A stretch of DNA of 48,333 bases from Gammaproteobacteria bacterium (GCA_030426265.1 JAUHYP010000024.1:1-48333), one strand, 5' to 3'; positions 27,247 to 37,019 are shown, counted from the stretch's first letter. Notes: generated by a model not told the origin, from the sequence alone. Program-made: numbers and translations.

Positions 27247-28420
27247 GTCCCTTGCATGTTTTGATTCGTCCTCGGGCCTCGTTGCAGTCCACACCCCCAT
27301 TTGCATGGATTCCCTGATAGAACAGTGGTCCCTAGTACAACGTGCAATGCTCCGGACGGTCGCGCGGGGATTCAGTCGTGATGAATGGGCCTATCTTGCC
27401 AAATTCTTGGACGCCCACAATCTCGACAAGACGATTCGAGAGTCTTTTGGGGCGCCAACGCACCACCCCATAGGGGTACCTTTGAGGATCTACCGCGCCA
27501 GAGGGCCAATTGCGGTCTGGCTACCCAGCAATGTATCGCTGCTTGGCCCCCTCACGTTAGTGCTGCTGAGTCTCACTGGACAGCGGCTACTGCTCAAACT
27601 CGGCTCCCGAAATGACGATCTCGCCGCTGCATTCCTCGATTTCGCCCGGAACACCCTCGGGCCTGGTGTGCTCAGGAGTTACCTGGAGCAGAACGTGTCA
27701 GCAGAGTCCTTCTCACGGGGAGACGCCAGGGAACGCGAAATGACGAGTGTCGCGCGGGTTAGAATCGTGTTCGGCAGTGACCAGGCTGCGTTGGCCATTC
27801 ATTCCCTCCCCCATCCTGTCGACAGCATCGGCATTTCGTTCTCCGACCGCCAAAGCGAAGCCTGGCTGGATACTCGGTCGGCAGACGACGAAACCCTGAA
27901 AACGCTTCTCAGAATATTCGCGGTGTACGGCCAGGCGGGCTGCACATCACCAAAACGCGCAGTGTTGATCGGCGCGTCCGAGTCGGAGCGTAAGGCAGTA
28001 TTCGAACGACTCGTGGGCCTGTCCAGCAGTGTTTTCAACCCGAAACCGGCTATGAACATCGCGTCAGACACCCTGATGTCTGACCAATGGGCGCGCGCCC
28101 TGGGTTGGCGCACCGAACGAACCCCCGGTAATGGTGCTTTGCTCGCTACTGGTGATGGCAATCTCGAAGACTTCGACGGAATCATGGCGCTGAAACTCGA
28201 GGCACGATCACTGGAAGATGCCTTTCGGGCGCTGCCTGCTAACATACAGACCATCGGTTATGCTCTGGCCAACCCACCAGACTCAAGATGGATGGAATTG
28301 CTCGCGACCAGCAGCGTGGCGCGATTCGTCCCCATCGCACGAATGCATCACTTCTCCGGAACATGGGACGGCGAACCCTTTTGGGCTAGGTGCTTTGAAG
28401 TCATGGAGTTGGGTTCATGA
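27239..28420 (+). CDS. LuxC-like acyl-CoA/acyl-protein reductase
   Basis: A 394-residue protein of the LuxC acyl-reductase family, which reduces acyl thioesters to aldehydes with NADPH. Visible are the nucleotide-binding approach AVWLPSNVSLLGPLTLVLLS and the catalytic Cys at about residue 235 in GQAGCTSPKR. It begins MSESLACFDSS inside the end of the LuxE-like gene. No luxAB luciferase genes are present, so the aldehyde is for something other than light emission, most plausibly sugar or lipid decoration given the neighbours. Confidence 0.8.
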   Translation: MSESLACFDSSSGLVAVHTPICMDSLIEQWSLVQRAMLRTVARGFSRDEWAYLAKFLDAHNLDKTIRESFGAPTHHPIGVPLRIYRARGPIAVWLPSNVSLLGPLTLVLLSLTGQRLLLKLGSRNDDLAAAFLDFARNTLGPGVLRSYLEQNVSAESFSRGDAREREMTSVARVRIVFGSDQAALAIHSLPHPVDSIGISFSDRQSEAWLDTRSADDETLKTLLRIFAVYGQAGCTSPKRAVLIGASESERKAVFERLVGLSSSVFNPKPAMNIASDTLMSDQWARALGWRTERTPGNGALLATGDGNLEDFDGIMALKLEARSLEDAFRALPANIQTIGYALANPPDSRWMELLATSSVARFVPIARMHHFSGTWDGEPFWARCFEVMELGS

Positions 28421-29361
28421 GTGATCTGGAGCTGAAAGTGTCGGTTATCGTTCCGGTTTACCGGGGTGCACCGACCATCGCCGAACTCGTGGAACGGGTC
28501 ATTTGCGTGTTCGAGGCGTTGCCGCGGCCGCTCGAAATCATCCTCGTCAACGACTGCAGCCCGGATGACTCCTGGGCTGTCATTCAATCGCTGGCGGAAC
28601 GGTATCCGCAAGTTACTGGTCTCAACCTTATCCGGAATTTCGGCCAGCACAATGCACTTCTTGCTGGCATCCGTAGCGCAAACGGCGACATCATCGTCAC
28701 CATGGATGATGACTTGCAAAACCCGCCGGAGGAAATCCCCAAGTTACTAGCAGGAGTCGATGATGGGCACGCCGTCACATACGGTGTTCCCAATGAAGGG
28801 CGGCACGGCGCTTTTCGTGACCTGTCGTCCAGGGTCGCAAAACTGGCATTGCGCTATGGATTGGGTTTCAAGCATGCCAGCAATACTAGTGCGTTCCGTG
28901 CGTTTCGAACCCAATTGCGGGAAGCGTTTCGTGACTTCGATGCAAAGTTCGTTTCCATTGACGTACTGCTTACCTGGGGAACCAACGACTTCTCGCACGC
29001 CATTGTTGATCACAAGGAGAGACAACGCGGTACCTCCGGCTACAGTTTTCGCAAACTGTGGAATCACACGGTCAATATGGTCACCAGCTTCAGCACCATT
29101 CCGCTGAGAATTGCGAGCATGGTCGGCTTCGTCTTCTTCCTGTTTGGTGTGTGTGTACTGCTCTATTCCCTGTCGGTTTTCCTGCTTCATGGACGTTCAG
29201 TTCCAGGCTTCACTTTTATCGCCTCCATCATCGCCATTTTTTCCGGTGTGCAACTTTTCTCACTTGGGATCATTGGCGAATACCTGGCTCGCATTCATCA
29301 GAAGGCGTTGAACGAGCCCTGCTACGTGGTGGCTGATGTAACTGGAGACGGTAGGTCGTGA
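28417..29361 (+). CDS. ArnC-like polyprenyl-phosphate glycosyltransferase (GT2)
   Basis: A 314-residue GT2 enzyme with an N-terminal catalytic domain (VSVIVPVYRGAPTIAEL, EIILVNDCSPDDSW, IIVTMDDDLQNPPEE) and two C-terminal membrane helices (about 230-255 and 270-295: GFVFFLFGVCVLLYSLSVF, FTFIASIIAIFSGVQLF). This layout is that of ArnC/DPM1-like transferases, which move a sugar from a nucleotide to undecaprenyl phosphate on the cytoplasmic face. The ATG overlaps the preceding stop (ATGA). With the WecD-like gene next, the probable donor is an N-acylated 4-amino-4,6-dideoxy sugar. Confidence 0.85.
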   Translation: MSDLELKVSVIVPVYRGAPTIAELVERVICVFEALPRPLEIILVNDCSPDDSWAVIQSLAERYPQVTGLNLIRNFGQHNALLAGIRSANGDIIVTMDDDLQNPPEEIPKLLAGVDDGHAVTYGVPNEGRHGAFRDLSSRVAKLALRYGLGFKHASNTSAFRAFRTQLREAFRDFDAKFVSIDVLLTWGTNDFSHAIVDHKERQRGTSGYSFRKLWNHTVNMVTSFSTIPLRIASMVGFVFFLFGVCVLLYSLSVFLLHGRSVPGFTFIASIIAIFSGVQLFSLGIIGEYLARIHQKALNEPCYVVADVTGDGRS

Positions 29362-30101
29362 CCTCGCTTGTGCGAAAGCACGACTTCAATACACGTTGGT
29401 GGGGAGAACCTGCGGGAATTGTTGATTCACTAGATTTTTTCCAGTGCTCCAGGGCCTCGCAAACGGCGGAGCTGGAACCATATTCCTGGGTGGAATTCAA
29501 AGCGCCGGCTGAAAGTCCTGGTCTCGATCTCCGAGCCATCAACCAGGCGGGGTTCTTCCAGGTAGACACCCAGATCAACTATCGGCTGAAGTTGCCTAGC
29601 GCAATGCGCCCCGGCAACCTGGACTCATTGGAAGTGGAATTCGCGGACCAGTCCGACTTCCGGGTCTCTGCGGATGATATCCAGTCGTTCAGGTTCGAGC
29701 GATATTTCAAGCTACCCGGTGCGACTGAAGAACGAGTCAATCTTCGCTATGCGCAGTGGAGCAACGAACAGATCGAAGCGTGCCCTTCCACTTGTCTTCG
29801 GGTTGTCAGCAATGGGCGTGTCGAGGGCTGGTACCTTGGTGAAGCGGTGCAAGGCACGGGATTGCACCTCACCTTAGCCATGCTTGGCCGCGAGTCAGAG
29901 ATTTCGGGATTGTTGCTGTTCCTGAAAGCCTATGAGGCCTTTGCGTCTCGTGGCCATCGGCTTGGATGGGCTGCTTTCAGCGTGATGAACTCGCCGGTTC
30001 ACAACATTTACGCAGCGATCGGCGCTCGATTCCTTGCGCCTACGGGCTGCTGGCTTTGGGTACGGGATCGAAGTCCGGAAGCGGTAGCTGAGATCAGTTG
30101 A
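29358..30101 (+). CDS. WecD-like GNAT N-acyltransferase
   Basis: A 247-residue protein starting at GTG 29358, which overlaps the previous stop. The C-terminal half has GNAT features (VEGWYLGEAVQGTGLHLTLA, then NSPVHNIYAAIGARFLAPTG and a terminal WLWV) in the same order as WecD/RffC, the enzyme that acetylates dTDP-Fuc4N. A pattern of Arg/Tyr/Trp (RFERYFKLPG, RYAQW) also recalls WecD. With WecE 10 kb upstream, it could complete dTDP-Fuc4N-acyl synthesis. Whether the acyl donor is acetyl-CoA or the cassette's ACP is unknown. It converges on secA with 4 bases between stops. Confidence 0.7.
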   Translation: MTSLVRKHDFNTRWWGEPAGIVDSLDFFQCSRASQTAELEPYSWVEFKAPAESPGLDLRAINQAGFFQVDTQINYRLKLPSAMRPGNLDSLEVEFADQSDFRVSADDIQSFRFERYFKLPGATEERVNLRYAQWSNEQIEACPSTCLRVVSNGRVEGWYLGEAVQGTGLHLTLAMLGRESEISGLLLFLKAYEAFASRGHRLGWAAFSVMNSPVHNIYAAIGARFLAPTGCWLWVRDRSPEAVAEIS

Positions 30102-30105
30102 CACA

Positions 30106-32919
<2,814 letters not shown>

Positions 32920-33065
32920 GTTCTCGAATCGTTGTTGTGGGGGCGACGCGGCCCCTTTGGGCGCACGTCGACGATGTGGGGGCGGGTTGGAAGGGATGCA
33001 ACCATTTTATCGGGTTCTTCCTGGCTTGCTGGGATGCCTTTGAAACCGGTAGGGGCTTCGTTGAC

Positions 33066-33273
33066 GGTTCCGGGGTGGTACCCCCCTCCTGTTCGGCCGG
33101 TCGTTCGGCCTTCGGCTACCCTCGCGATCCTCCGCTTGGTGGGGCCGGCCGACAGGCCATCCTGGCCTGTGCGGCCTCGATTGGCCATCCTTGGCCAATC
33201 GACCCCAGTCGCTACGGATCACTCGGCGAACGCCCTGATTGGCCGAACAGGAGGGGGGTACCACCCCGGAACC
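33066..33273 (+). repeat. 208-bp element with 33-bp perfect terminal inverted repeats (copy 1)
   Basis: The left end (33066-33098, GGTTCCGGGGTGGTACCCCC...) is the exact reverse complement of the right end (33241-33273). The core contains two perfect short hairpins, CAGGCCA-TCC-TGGCCTG and GATTGGCCA-TCCT-TGGCCAATC, a GGCCGGCC palindrome, and flanking pairs GATCC/GGATC and TGGGG/CCCCA. No reading frame in it looks like a protein, and no target duplication is evident. It lies between secA and a solitary hicB. The remaining bases of the secA-hicB gap show only the bases upstream of secA. Confidence 0.9.
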
Positions 33274-33306
33274 TGCATTGGGCCTAAGGGCAAATTGATA
33301 CCAATA

Positions 33307-33316
33307 ATGATATCAT
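33307..33316. promoter_or_regulatory. Palindrome upstream of the solitary hicB
   Basis: ATGATATCAT is a perfect 10-base palindrome ending 6 bases before the GTG of the hicB-like gene, in an AT-rich patch directly after the repeat element. It is a candidate autoregulatory operator, by position only. Confidence 0.4.
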
Positions 33317-33322
33317 CTTTGC

Positions 33323-33658
33323 GTGGAATATTTACCTGACATTGATCGATTCACTTACCGCGTAACCTGGTCCCAGGAGGACCAGGAATACGTCGGCCTC
33401 TGCGCGGAGTTCCCAAGTCTGAGTTGGCTAGAGGAAACGCCTGAGCGAGCCTTGGCCGGAATCATCAAACAGGTGAGGGAAACGGTAGCGGACCTGCAAA
33501 AAAGCCAGGAACCGATACCTGCCCCCCTTTCCACACGTGATTACAGTGGCAAGTTCATGGTCCGGATTCCTCCGGAAGTGCACCGTGCCCTGGCGCTTGC
33601 AGCGGCAGAATCGGGCATCAGTTTGAATCGGCTGGTTTCATCAAAGTTGTCTTCCTGA
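33323..33658 (+). CDS. Solitary HicB-family antitoxin
   Basis: A 111-residue protein from GTG 33323. The N-terminal HicB fold (about 10-65) has VTWSQEDQEYVGLCAEFPSL and SWLEETPERALAGI. The C-terminal ribbon-helix-helix (about 80-111) has GKFMVRIPPEVHRALALAA and SGISLNRLVSSKL. No hicA-like reading frame is adjacent: upstream is the inverted-repeat element and downstream is a different TA pair. It may be an orphan regulator, or an antitoxin that lost its toxin. Confidence 0.82.
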   Translation: MEYLPDIDRFTYRVTWSQEDQEYVGLCAEFPSLSWLEETPERALAGIIKQVRETVADLQKSQEPIPAPLSTRDYSGKFMVRIPPEVHRALALAAAESGISLNRLVSSKLSS

Positions 33659-33784
33659 CTTTACTCAGATTTCCCACAAGGTAACGCAACGAAACTGGGA
33701 ATATCCGGAGAGTGATCGGTGATTCAATGAATCGACCTGATCACAACTATGGCACTAAGTGCTATACTTCTAACCGGTTCATTA

Positions 33785-34159
33785 TTGAGAATTCTCAAGA
33801 CTCGCCTCTTCGACCGCTGGGCTCGGAAAGCAATGGTTTCCGATGCATCGCTGTTAAAAGCAGTCAGGGAAATGGAGTCCGGATTGGTCGGCGTCTCACT
33901 GGGCGACGGACTCTACAAGAAGCGGGTACAAATGCCTGGACGTGGAAAACGCTCTGGCGGCCGCATGCTTCTGGCTTATCACGACGGAACGCTGGCCATT
34001 TTTGTATTTGGCTTTTCCAAGAATGAGCGGGTGAACTTGAGCTTGCCAGAACTCCGGACGCTTCGGTTGTTCGCCAACAAACTGCTCGGCCTGTCTACCG
34101 AGCATCTGGAGTTTTCGATCGCAAAAGGAGAATTGAAGGTGATTGGCAATGACTCGTAA
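33785..34159 (+). CDS. RelE/HigB-family toxin (PF06296 type)
   Basis: A ribosome-dependent mRNA-interferase-like toxin, about 124 residues. Family pattern: RILKTRLFDRWARK, SLLKAVREMESGLVG, LYKKRVQMPGRGKRSGGR and IFVFGFSKNERVNLS. I place the start at TTG 33785, which gives the family N-terminus. An ATG at 33749 would add 12 residues and would lie upstream of the TATACT (33763-33768) that looks like a -10. It overlaps the antitoxin gene by 11 bases. Confidence 0.82.
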   Translation: MRILKTRLFDRWARKAMVSDASLLKAVREMESGLVGVSLGDGLYKKRVQMPGRGKRSGGRMLLAYHDGTLAIFVFGFSKNERVNLSLPELRTLRLFANKLLGLSTEHLEFSIAKGELKVIGNDS

Positions 34160-34457
34160 ATCGATACTCGAGACCGTTCATGAAACGGTCAAGAGCCTTC
34201 ATGAAATCGGCGTGATGGACGCAACGACCATGCGGGAGTTCGACGCCCTCTGCCTGCCGCAGGTCAAGGAATTCTCCCCCGCCCAGATCAAGAAGTTGCG
34301 CCTGCGTCATGGCGCCAGCCAGGCCGTTTTTGCGGCCTACCTGAACACCAGCGTCTCTTCGGTCCAGAAATGGGAACAGGGCCAGAAGACACCCCGGGGC
34401 GCCAGCCTGAAGCTCCTGAATCTCGTGGACAGCAAGGGCCTGGAAATCCTCACCTGA
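34149..34457 (+). CDS. XRE-type antitoxin (HigA/NadS-like)
   Basis: A 102-residue partner of the preceding RelE-like toxin. The C-terminal helix-turn-helix (about 50-95) reads IKKLRLRHGASQAVFAAYLN then TSVSSVQKWEQGQKTPRG, typical of XRE antitoxins that accompany PF06296 toxins. The ATG at 34149 is chosen over a TTG two codons upstream. It ends 2 bases before the ATG of dciA, so TA transcription may read into dciA. Confidence 0.85.
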   Translation: MTRKSILETVHETVKSLHEIGVMDATTMREFDALCLPQVKEFSPAQIKKLRLRHGASQAVFAAYLNTSVSSVQKWEQGQKTPRGASLKLLNLVDSKGLEILT

Positions 34458-34459
34458 CC

Positions 34460-34807
34460 ATGGACGCCGACGAAATCGACCGCCCCCGCTCACGCAAGGC
34501 CCGCTCGGTCGGCGAGATTGCCGCCACGGGTGAGCGCGGACTCGGCGGCCTGCTGGCCCGCGCGCGGCGCCTGGACCGCATCGACCGCGCCCTGGCGGCC
34601 GCCCTCGACCCGCGCCACGCCCCCCATGTACGCGTCGCCAACGTGCGCGACGGCAAACTCATCCTCGCCACCCCCGTGGCGCCCATCGCCCAACGCATCA
34701 AGATGGAGGCGCCACGGCTGCTGGAAACACTGCGTCGGGAATTCCGGGACGACTTCAGCCAACTCGAAGTGATGGTGACGCCCGACATTCCTGCGCGGGC
34801 AGAGTAA
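34460..34807 (+). CDS. dciA: DciA-like replicative helicase loader (DUF721)
   Basis: A 115-residue DUF721 protein. DciA is the ancestral loader of DnaB in bacteria without DnaC. Family features are RSVGEIAATGERGLGGLLAR, the basic RARRLDRIDRALAAAL helix, VRVANVRDGKLILAT and the KH-like C-terminus (RIKMEAPRLLETLRREF). Pseudomonas also carries this gene between secA and lpxC, which supports the call. Here TA modules have been inserted on both sides, and the only nearby upstream gene on its strand is the XRE antitoxin. Confidence 0.82.
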   Translation: MDADEIDRPRSRKARSVGEIAATGERGLGGLLARARRLDRIDRALAAALDPRHAPHVRVANVRDGKLILATPVAPIAQRIKMEAPRLLETLRREFRDDFSQLEVMVTPDIPARAE

Positions 34808-34847
34808 GCGGCGGCTCAGGAGGAAAATTCTGCCGGGCAGGTAAGAC

Positions 34848-35180
34848 TCAATGCCCGATCGATTCTTCCAGGACCTCTGAAACCCACTGGTTGATGCTCT
34901 TGTCTTCAGCAGCGGCTCGCGTGGCGATTTCGCCATGCAGGTTCGGCGGAATCCGGAGATTGAATTTTCCGGAAAACTGCCGGGTCGGCGAAATGCCCTT
35001 CTCCTCGCACACCTCCAGAAACACCTTCAACGAGCGCTTGAATTCCCGGCGCAGTGCCGCGGGCGAATTCCCGTAAAAATCAGCACTTCCATTCAACCCA
35101 AGAATCTCGCCCCGAAACTGGTCCAGCTCCGGATCGTACTGAATCCTGGCCTTGTAGCCATCGACTTCCATGATGTTCAT
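34848..35180 (-). CDS. hicB: HicB antitoxin
   Basis: A 110-residue antitoxin. The N-terminal HicB domain (MNIMEVDGYKARIQYDPELD, FRGEILGLNGSADFYG) is followed by a C-terminal ribbon-helix-helix (GKFNLRIPPNLHGEIATRAA, DKSINQWVSEVL). The ATG at 35180 overlaps the hicA stop (ATGA). It is a different HicB subfamily from the solitary one at 33323 (LNGSADFYGNSP versus FPSLSWLEETP), so the two did not arise by recent duplication. Confidence 0.88.
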   Translation of the reverse strand: MNIMEVDGYKARIQYDPELDQFRGEILGLNGSADFYGNSPAALRREFKRSLKVFLEVCEEKGISPTRQFSGKFNLRIPPNLHGEIATRAAAEDKSINQWVSEVLEESIGH

Positions 35181-35431
35181 GGCTTCACCTCGTAGTGCTC
35201 CAACCACTTTCGAATACTGGCAACAGCTCCTTTGTCCGTATCGGGCGATGGATGCGGCCTGTGGAATACCCTGACCTCCCCAAAAAGGACCACGGCAACA
35301 CGTGAACCCGCTCGCTCCGACACGTCCGCACCCAGCGACTTGAACAAGGACTCGATATCAGACCATGGAATGTTGCCACTGGCTGGCCGATGGTAAATCT
35401 GCTCCAACGTTCGCAGATGCTTTCGCTTCAT
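35177..35431 (-). CDS. hicA: HicA mRNA interferase toxin
   Basis: An 84-residue dsRBD-like RNase. Pattern: LEQIYHRPASGNIPWSDIES, LFKSLGADVSERAGSRVAVV, VRVFHRPHPSPDTDKGA and SIRKWLEHYEVKP. The usual HicA active-site His is expected in the N-terminal half. Toxin-first order with coupled hicB is standard. A palindrome at 35440-35458 immediately precedes the start. Confidence 0.87.
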   Translation of the reverse strand: MKRKHLRTLEQIYHRPASGNIPWSDIESLFKSLGADVSERAGSRVAVVLFGEVRVFHRPHPSPDTDKGAVASIRKWLEHYEVKP

Positions 35432-35439
35432 CTCTGAAT

Positions 35440-35458
35440 GGTACTATTCTATAGTACC
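35440..35458. promoter_or_regulatory. Palindromic operator of hicAB
   Basis: GGTACTA-TTCTA-TAGTACC is a perfect 7-5-7 inverted repeat 9 bases upstream of the hicA start, and its AT-rich centre could overlap a -10. HicB ribbon-helix-helix proteins usually repress from such sites. Confidence 0.65.
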
Positions 35459-35519
35459 GTATTGCCAGTGATTCCAGATAGCGTTACGACACCAGTTTTC
35501 TTCACACCTCCCCGATGCA

Positions 35520-35726
35520 GCCCCGTGCCTCCACCCCCTTGTACCCGGCTCAATCAGGACTGTTGCCGAGTGCCCCTGTGCGACTGGGGTAGATTGGCCA
35601 TGGATGGCCAATCCAGGCCGCATCAGGCCAGGATGGCCTGTCGGCCGGCCCCACCAAGCACAGGGGTGCGAGGGTAGCCGAAGGCCAGCAGTTCGAGCCG
35701 GGTGCAAGGGGGTGGAGGTGCGGGGC
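35520..35726 (-). repeat. 207-bp long-inverted-repeat element (copy 2, inverted)
   Basis: Relative to the element at 33066-33273 this copy is in the opposite orientation. Its core is clearly homologous (TTCGGCTACCCTCGC, TTGGTGGGGCCGGCCGAC and the two inner hairpins, read on the minus strand). Its ends are 32-base inverted repeats (35520-35551 and 35695-35726, 29 of 32 pairs) whose sequence (GCCCCG..CCTCCACCCCCTTG) is unlike the arms of copy 1. An inner stem is CCCCTGTGC/GCACAGGGG here, where copy 1 has GATCC/GGATC. Confidence 0.88.
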
Positions 35727-35856
35727 GTCAACAAAGCCCCGCAGGCCAGCGGTTCGAGCCAGGTGCAAGGGGGTCAGGGCATGGGGCGGCCCTACGAAGG
35801 CCAACAGGCCGAGCCGGGTGCAAGGGGGTGGAGGTGCGGGGCGTCAACGAAGCCCC
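35681..35856 (+). repeat. Three tandem copies of the element arm
   Basis: The right arm of copy 2 is followed by two more related units, each starting near AAGGCCA or AGGCCAG and containing GAGCC(G/A)GGTGCAAGGGGGT. Units 1 and 3 continue as GGAGGTGCGGGGCGTCAAC, then AAGCCCCG, which itself can fold (GCGGGGC / GCCCCGC); unit 2 diverges after the shared block. Together with copy 2 this fills most of the 477-base gap between hicA and lpxC. Confidence 0.75.
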
Positions 35857-35857
35857 G

Positions 35858-35891
35858 AAAAGCAAGAATCCGGCGGACAAGCGCCCGCCGG
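35858..35891 (-). terminator. Terminator after lpxC, end of the dcw transcript
   Basis: On the minus strand CCGGCGG-N8-CCGCCGG is followed by ATTCTTGCTTTTC. It starts 17 bases past the lpxC stop and separates the dcw operon from the arm repeats. Confidence 0.75.
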
Positions 35892-35908
35892 TGGTAGTCA
35901 GTATGGCG

Positions 35909-36820
35909 TCAGAGCGCCTGTGCCGGCTGCGTGTAGCTGATGGGCGCCGTGGCGGCGTCCTTGAAGCTGACTTCTTCCCAGGCGCCTTCGCGCTCGAGCA
36001 GCTCGCGGCACAGCAGGTTGTTCAGCTCGTGCCCGGACTTGTAGCCCGAATACGCGCCGATCAGGCTGTGGCCCAGCAGGTACAGGTCGCCGATGGCGTC
36101 GAGCATCTTGTGCTTGACGAACTCGTCCTCGTAGCGGAGGCCGTCCTCGTTGAGCACGCGGTAGTCGTCCAGCACCACGGCGTTGTCCAGGCTGCCGCCC
36201 AGCACCAGCTTGCGTTCGCGCAGCATCTCCAGGTCACGCACGAAACCGAAGGTCCGGGCGCGCGAAATCTCCTTCAGGTAGGAGGTGGTGGAAAAGTCGA
36301 TGCTGGCGAACGAGGTGTGCGGCTCGAACACCGGATGGTCGAAGTCGATCTTGAACGACACCTTGAAGCCGTCGTAGGGCTCGAAACGGGCCCACTTGTC
36401 GCCGCGGCGGATTTCCACGGGTTCGAGGATGCGGATGAAACGCTTGGCGAGCGATTGCTCCTCGATCCCCGCGGATTGCACCAGGAAGACGAACGGACCG
36501 GCACTGCCATCCATGATGGGCACCTCGTTCGAACTCAGGTCCACGTAGCAGTTGTCGATGCCCAGCCCCGCCAGGGCGGAGAGCAGGTGTTCGACCGTGC
36601 ACACGCGCACGTCGCCGTTCACGAGCGTGGTGTTCATGCTCGTGTCGCCGACGTTCACCGCCGTACCGGGAATGTCCACCACGGGATCGAGGTCCACCCG
36701 GCGGAAGACGATGCCCGTGTCCACTGCGGCAGGCCGCAGGGTCATGAGCACTTTCTCTCCGGTGTGGATACCGACACCCGTGGCCCGGATGACGTTTTTG
36801 AGGGTCCGTTGTCTTATCAT
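35909..36820 (-). CDS. lpxC: UDP-3-O-acyl-N-acetylglucosamine deacetylase
   Basis: Zinc enzyme of the first committed step of lipid A synthesis, 303 residues. Visible are [20 protein letters not shown], the zinc His in [17 protein letters not shown], and the second and third ligands in [20 protein letters not shown], with the catalytic His in [12 protein letters not shown]. It lies after ftsZ as in most gammaproteobacteria. A candidate promoter sits in the 199-base ftsZ-lpxC gap. Confidence 0.97.
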   Translation of the reverse strand: MIRQRTLKNVIRATGVGIHTGEKVLMTLRPAAVDTGIVFRRVDLDPVVDIPGTAVNVGDTSMNTTLVNGDVRVCTVEHLLSALAGLGIDNCYVDLSSNEVPIMDGSAGPFVFLVQSAGIEEQSLAKRFIRILEPVEIRRGDKWARFEPYDGFKVSFKIDFDHPVFEPHTSFASIDFSTTSYLKEISRARTFGFVRDLEMLRERKLVLGGSLDNAVVLDDYRVLNEDGLRYEDEFVKHKMLDAIGDLYLLGHSLIGAYSGYKSGHELNNLLCRELLEREGAWEEVSFKDAATAPISYTQPAQAL

Positions 36821-36894
36821 TTTTTACACCCCGTTTGCGGGATTGCGGCGCATGGTAGCACAGCAAGCGACTGTCTTGCAGGCGATTTTGGTGG

Positions 36895-36924
36895 TTTATG
36901 CCACAAACTGTTGTAATTTAACAA
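36895..36924 (-). promoter_or_regulatory. Candidate lpxC promoter
   Basis: On the minus strand TTGTTA (-35) and CATAAA (-10) are spaced by 18 bases, about 75 bases upstream of the lpxC ATG. The -35 overlaps an inverted repeat GTTGT-N6-ACAAC (36910-36925). It is AT-rich compared with its surroundings. No terminator is seen after ftsZ, so read-through also seems likely. Confidence 0.4.
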
Positions 36925-37019
36925 CACTTTAACGCCTCACGACCCCTCAAGGTGTAGCCGAACCGTCATATTTCAAGGGCACCCTGTGCGGTTGCTCACG
37001 GCCGACGCTGCCTGCCGGA

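Noticed and set aside
23845-28420. A bioluminescence (lux) operon
   Set aside because: LuxC- and LuxE-like genes are present, but luxA, luxB and luxD are absent and the neighbours are glycan genes.
33066-33273. Insertion sequence or classical MITE with target duplication
   Set aside because: Terminal inverted repeats are present, but no transposase and no clear direct repeats at the edges were found, and the arms differ between copies, unlike a MITE family with fixed ends.
35702-36916. A 404-codon plus-strand frame spanning the arm repeats and antisense to lpxC
   Set aside because: It begins in the tandem arm repeats and then mirrors lpxC. Nothing in it resembles a protein.
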